A stretch of DNA of 64,000 nt from Vreelandella olivaria (GTDB lineage Bacteria; Pseudomonadota; Gammaproteobacteria; Pseudomonadales; Halomonadaceae): the NCBI GenBank assembly GCA_004295565.1, contig AP019416.1:868001-932000 (forward strand), read 5' to 3'. Every line of letters begins with the position of its first letter. Within the stretch, counting starts at the first letter, position 1. The notes beneath the pieces were generated by a model that was not told where the DNA came from, did not search any database, and worked only from the letters and a program-made list of their open reading frames with translations. Both the position numbers and the translations under genes were made by a program. Of this stretch, positions 61,882 through 64,000 are shown in pieces.

Positions 61882-62029
61882 TACTTCATTATCGGCCTGA
61901 TTAACGCTAACGAGTGCCCGCAACATCGTGATTGACCTCTGTGCACTTTTTAATGTATCAATAAAAGATACGTGAAGTTGGCCAATTAAAATCGGCCTTA
62001 GATCGCTAGGCGTGAACGGAGGAAGGGCA

Positions 62030-62922
62030 ATGAGCTTTGATGCAGTGATTATCGGTGGCAGCTACGCAGGCATGGCGGCAGGGCTACAGCTGGCCCGAGC
62101 AAGGCGGAAAATATTGCTGGTAGATGCAGGCCAACCTCGCAACCGTTTTGCCTCTCACTCCCATGGTTTTTTAACCCAGGATGGTGCGCCGCCTGCGGAA
62201 ATAGCAGCAGAGGCCCGTAGTCAACTGATGGAGTATCCAACGGTTGAGTGGCGTACGGGGCGGGTGGAGGCAGTAACGGGGCGGCTGATAATTTCTTGGT
62301 GGCGCTAGCCGATGGCAGCAGCTATCAAGCACGGCGCATTATTCTGGCCGCGGGTGTTGCAGATGAGCTGCCAGGCTTACCGGAGCTCGCCGAGCTTTGG
62401 GGCAAACACGTTTTCCACTGCCCGTACTGCCACGGCTATGAGTTGGGCAAAGAGGGCATCGGTGTGCTGGCAACCTCAGAACTCGCCATGCACCATGGTT
62501 TAATGCTGCCCGACTGGGGCGCAACCACGCTATTTGTTAACGATGCCTTTGAACCCAGTGCCGATCAGTTGGCGCAGCTAAAGGCACGTGGCACTCACGT
62601 TGAGTATGGCGCAGCGGAACGTCTTAATGAGCGGGCAGATGGCGTTGAGCTGGTAATGCAGGATGACCGTGTGTTTCCACTGGCAGGATTGTTCGTCGCG
62701 CCACGCATTCACCTTAGCCCGCTGGCAGCGCAATTGGGCTGTGAGCTTGAAGAGTCTCCTATGGGCTGCATTGTTAAAACCGATGCAATGCAGGCCACTT
62801 CAATCCCCGGTGTTTTCGCCTGCGGTGATGTGGCCCGCGCCGCAGGGTCGGTCACCTTTGCCGTGGCCGACGGCGCCATGGCGGGGCTTTCTACCCACAG
62901 AACGCTGATGTTTGGCATTTAA
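62030..62922 (+). CDS. Thioredoxin-reductase-like FAD/NAD(P) oxidoreductase (one frame break)
   Basis: Low-molecular-weight flavin disulfide oxidoreductase of ~298 residues, GliT/TrxB-like. The FAD motif is DAVIIGGSYAGMAAGLQLAR, the redox-active CxxC is in KHVFHCPYCHGYELG, and IPGVFACGDVARAAGSVTFA is the second FAD site. The expected NADPH Gly-rich loop is weak (GIGVLATSELAMHHG), typical of ferredoxin-dependent or thiol-oxidase relatives. A one-base loss near 62280 breaks the frame. The ATG at 62030 has GGAGGAAGG upstream. Confidence 0.87.
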
Positions 62923-62992
62923 CGCTTGGATTCAGGAGGCAATACGTCAGATAAATCTCAATTAGTTAAATTAGAACTATGCTTTAGTATTA

Positions 62993-63693
62993 GTGTCGTA
63001 CTTGCCAACTCTTAGGTGGTTGGAGAAGGCGTTTGTTGATCAAAAGAAGAAAGCTCGTTCTCATACCGAGGATCGCTGCTTGGCACTGGTATTGGCGACG
63101 GCTGCCGGTATTCTCAATGCCATGGCGTTGGGTGCTTTCGGGTTTCTCCCTTCCCATATGAGTGGCAACGCCTCACAAATGTCGACTGAAGTGGTCAGCT
63201 CCGATACCTATGGCTTGTTGTTTCTGGCAGCCCTGCTCTTGGCATTCGTGATAGGCAGTACGCTCGCACGCGTTGCCGTGGTCGTGGGGCATAAACTAAG
63301 AACCATCTTCTGCCTGATTCTCTTGGCGGAAGGCGTGGCATTGACGGCGGTGTCGGTGTTTGAACTGCTGTTTTACTCGACACGCTTCAACGAGGAAGTG
63401 CTGATAGCACTGGGCTTCTTGATGGGAGTTCATAACGCGACGTCAACGCAACTCTCAAACGGTCGGGTGAGGTCGACTCACGTAACCGGCACACTAACGG
63501 ATGCTGGCATCGCGTTAGGCTCGTTCTTATCATCCTTGGCGGCACGCGGTGAGACGACCGACCGCCGTTCTTGCCGAAAGCAACTCTATACACATTTGAC
63601 GACGATTTTTCATTTCTGACGGGGTGTGTCATCGGGTTTGTGTTGTTCAATTTGTTTGGTTTCAAGGCAATGCTGGGACTGGGGTTGTTTTGA
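62993..63693 (+). CDS. DUF1275 (YoaK-like) membrane protein (one frame break)
   Basis: Six-helix membrane protein of unknown function, ~233 residues. ATAAGILNAMALGAFGFLPS, HMSGNASQMSTEV and MGVHNATSTQLSNGRVRSTH plus VTGTLTDAGIALGSFLS are the conserved DUF1275 blocks. A one-base loss near 63560 breaks the end, which resumes as FLTGCVIGFVLFNLFGFKAM and stops at 63693. The start is a GTG at 62993 with no strong ribosome-binding site, so it is uncertain. Confidence 0.8.
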
Positions 63694-63876
63694 TGATCGT
63701 TCCCTTGAGCGCAATTGTTATCACAGTGCGTACGGCAAGTAAGTTGATGGACGCCAAAAGAGCCTAACGGGTAGTGGCGTCCCTTCGCCGATCACAGGGT
63801 TATGACTTACTAAATTGCAGTGGCATCAGGCCTGCTGTTTACCCGAGTGCCCTCCGCTAATAGATAGCCTGTGACA
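63694..63876. other. Convergent intergenic region
   Basis: 183 bp between convergent genes. I see no clear terminator and no gene. Confidence 0.35.
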
Positions 63877-64000
63877 CTACTGTTTGGCATTTACCACCAG
63901 CGCTAACTGTACTAACGCCCCTGCTGCGGCGATTGCCCCCGCGCCCACCGCTAATGTCGAAACGGAAGGTGGAAGGCAAGCACAATGCCGCCACTCGCCG
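63877..64000 (-). CDS. C-terminus of an MFS-type membrane transporter (runs off the window)
   Basis: Only the last ~40 residues are present. They form a hydrophobic helix, LAVGAGAIAAAGALVQLALV, then VNAKQ and stop. Upstream GGIVLAFHLP lies in another frame, so another base is missing near 63965. The composition fits the twelfth helix of an MFS carrier. Confidence 0.45.
   Translation of the reverse strand, partial: GEWRHCACLPPSVSTLAVGAGAIAAAGALVQLALVVNAKQ

Overview
The window reads as the chromosome of a moderately GC-rich Gammaproteobacterium, most likely Halomonadaceae (Halomonas-like). That placement is an inference from gene content and protein flavour: MipA/OmpV, AaeXAB, RND pumps with AdeRS/AdeAB-like control, YejM, and many MFS, TetR and LysR modules. 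No rRNA, tRNA, CRISPR array or complete insertion sequence was seen.

The dominant property of the sequence is frame breakage. Most genes longer than about 600 bp are split by single-base losses, nearly always in short homopolymers. The losses also hit genes whose flanking frames stay perfectly conserved, so they look like uncorrected long-read or pyrosequencing errors rather than mass pseudogenisation. I therefore annotate whole genes across the breaks and state where each break lies. A smaller set of genes are real wrecks: OYE and RND fragments (17.0-17.6 kb), a LuxR tail (20.3 kb), an IS3-type OrfA fragment (29.2-29.4 kb), a headless LysR fused at a palindrome to an ADH tail (38.4 kb), and two diverged copies of a small remnant (46.4 and 56.3 kb).

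Layout. 0-7.6 kb: an AdeRS-like two-component system divergent from an AdeAB-like RND pump, a cupin gene and a Bcr/CflA exporter. 7.8-16 kb: a siderophore receptor, small-protein genes, proline iminopeptidase, a PQQ-type sugar dehydrogenase with its membrane partner, and an AAA ATPase. 16.2-16.8 kb: two tandem paralogous secreted mini-proteins of 55 and 57 aa, ended by a strong terminator. 17-23.4 kb: gene remnants, a lipoprotein esterase, RidA, and a mipA-RR-HK operon. 23.6-29 kb: a second RND adaptor/pump followed by a Tat-exported amidohydrolase. 29.4-36.6 kb: a YejM-like gene, a DeoR/MFS pair, a TetR/MFS pair and an AraC gene. 36.8-42.6 kb: SDR and aldo/keto reductase genes with an AraC regulator. 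42.6-49.3 kb: an isoquinoline-oxidoreductase-type molybdo-hydroxylase operon (xdhC, iorB, iorA) next to a two-component system. 49.4-57.9 kb: DoxX, AraC, secreted chorismate mutase, SDR/LysR, MFS/TetR, SDR, RidA and LysR genes. 58-64 kb: an aaeXAB-like aromatic-acid efflux operon, an Rrf2/flavin-oxidoreductase pair, a DUF1275 gene and the end of an MFS gene.

Taken together the window is an accessory stress and detoxification region: three tripartite-type efflux systems, at least five MFS carriers, many oxidoreductases, and a local regulator beside almost every module.
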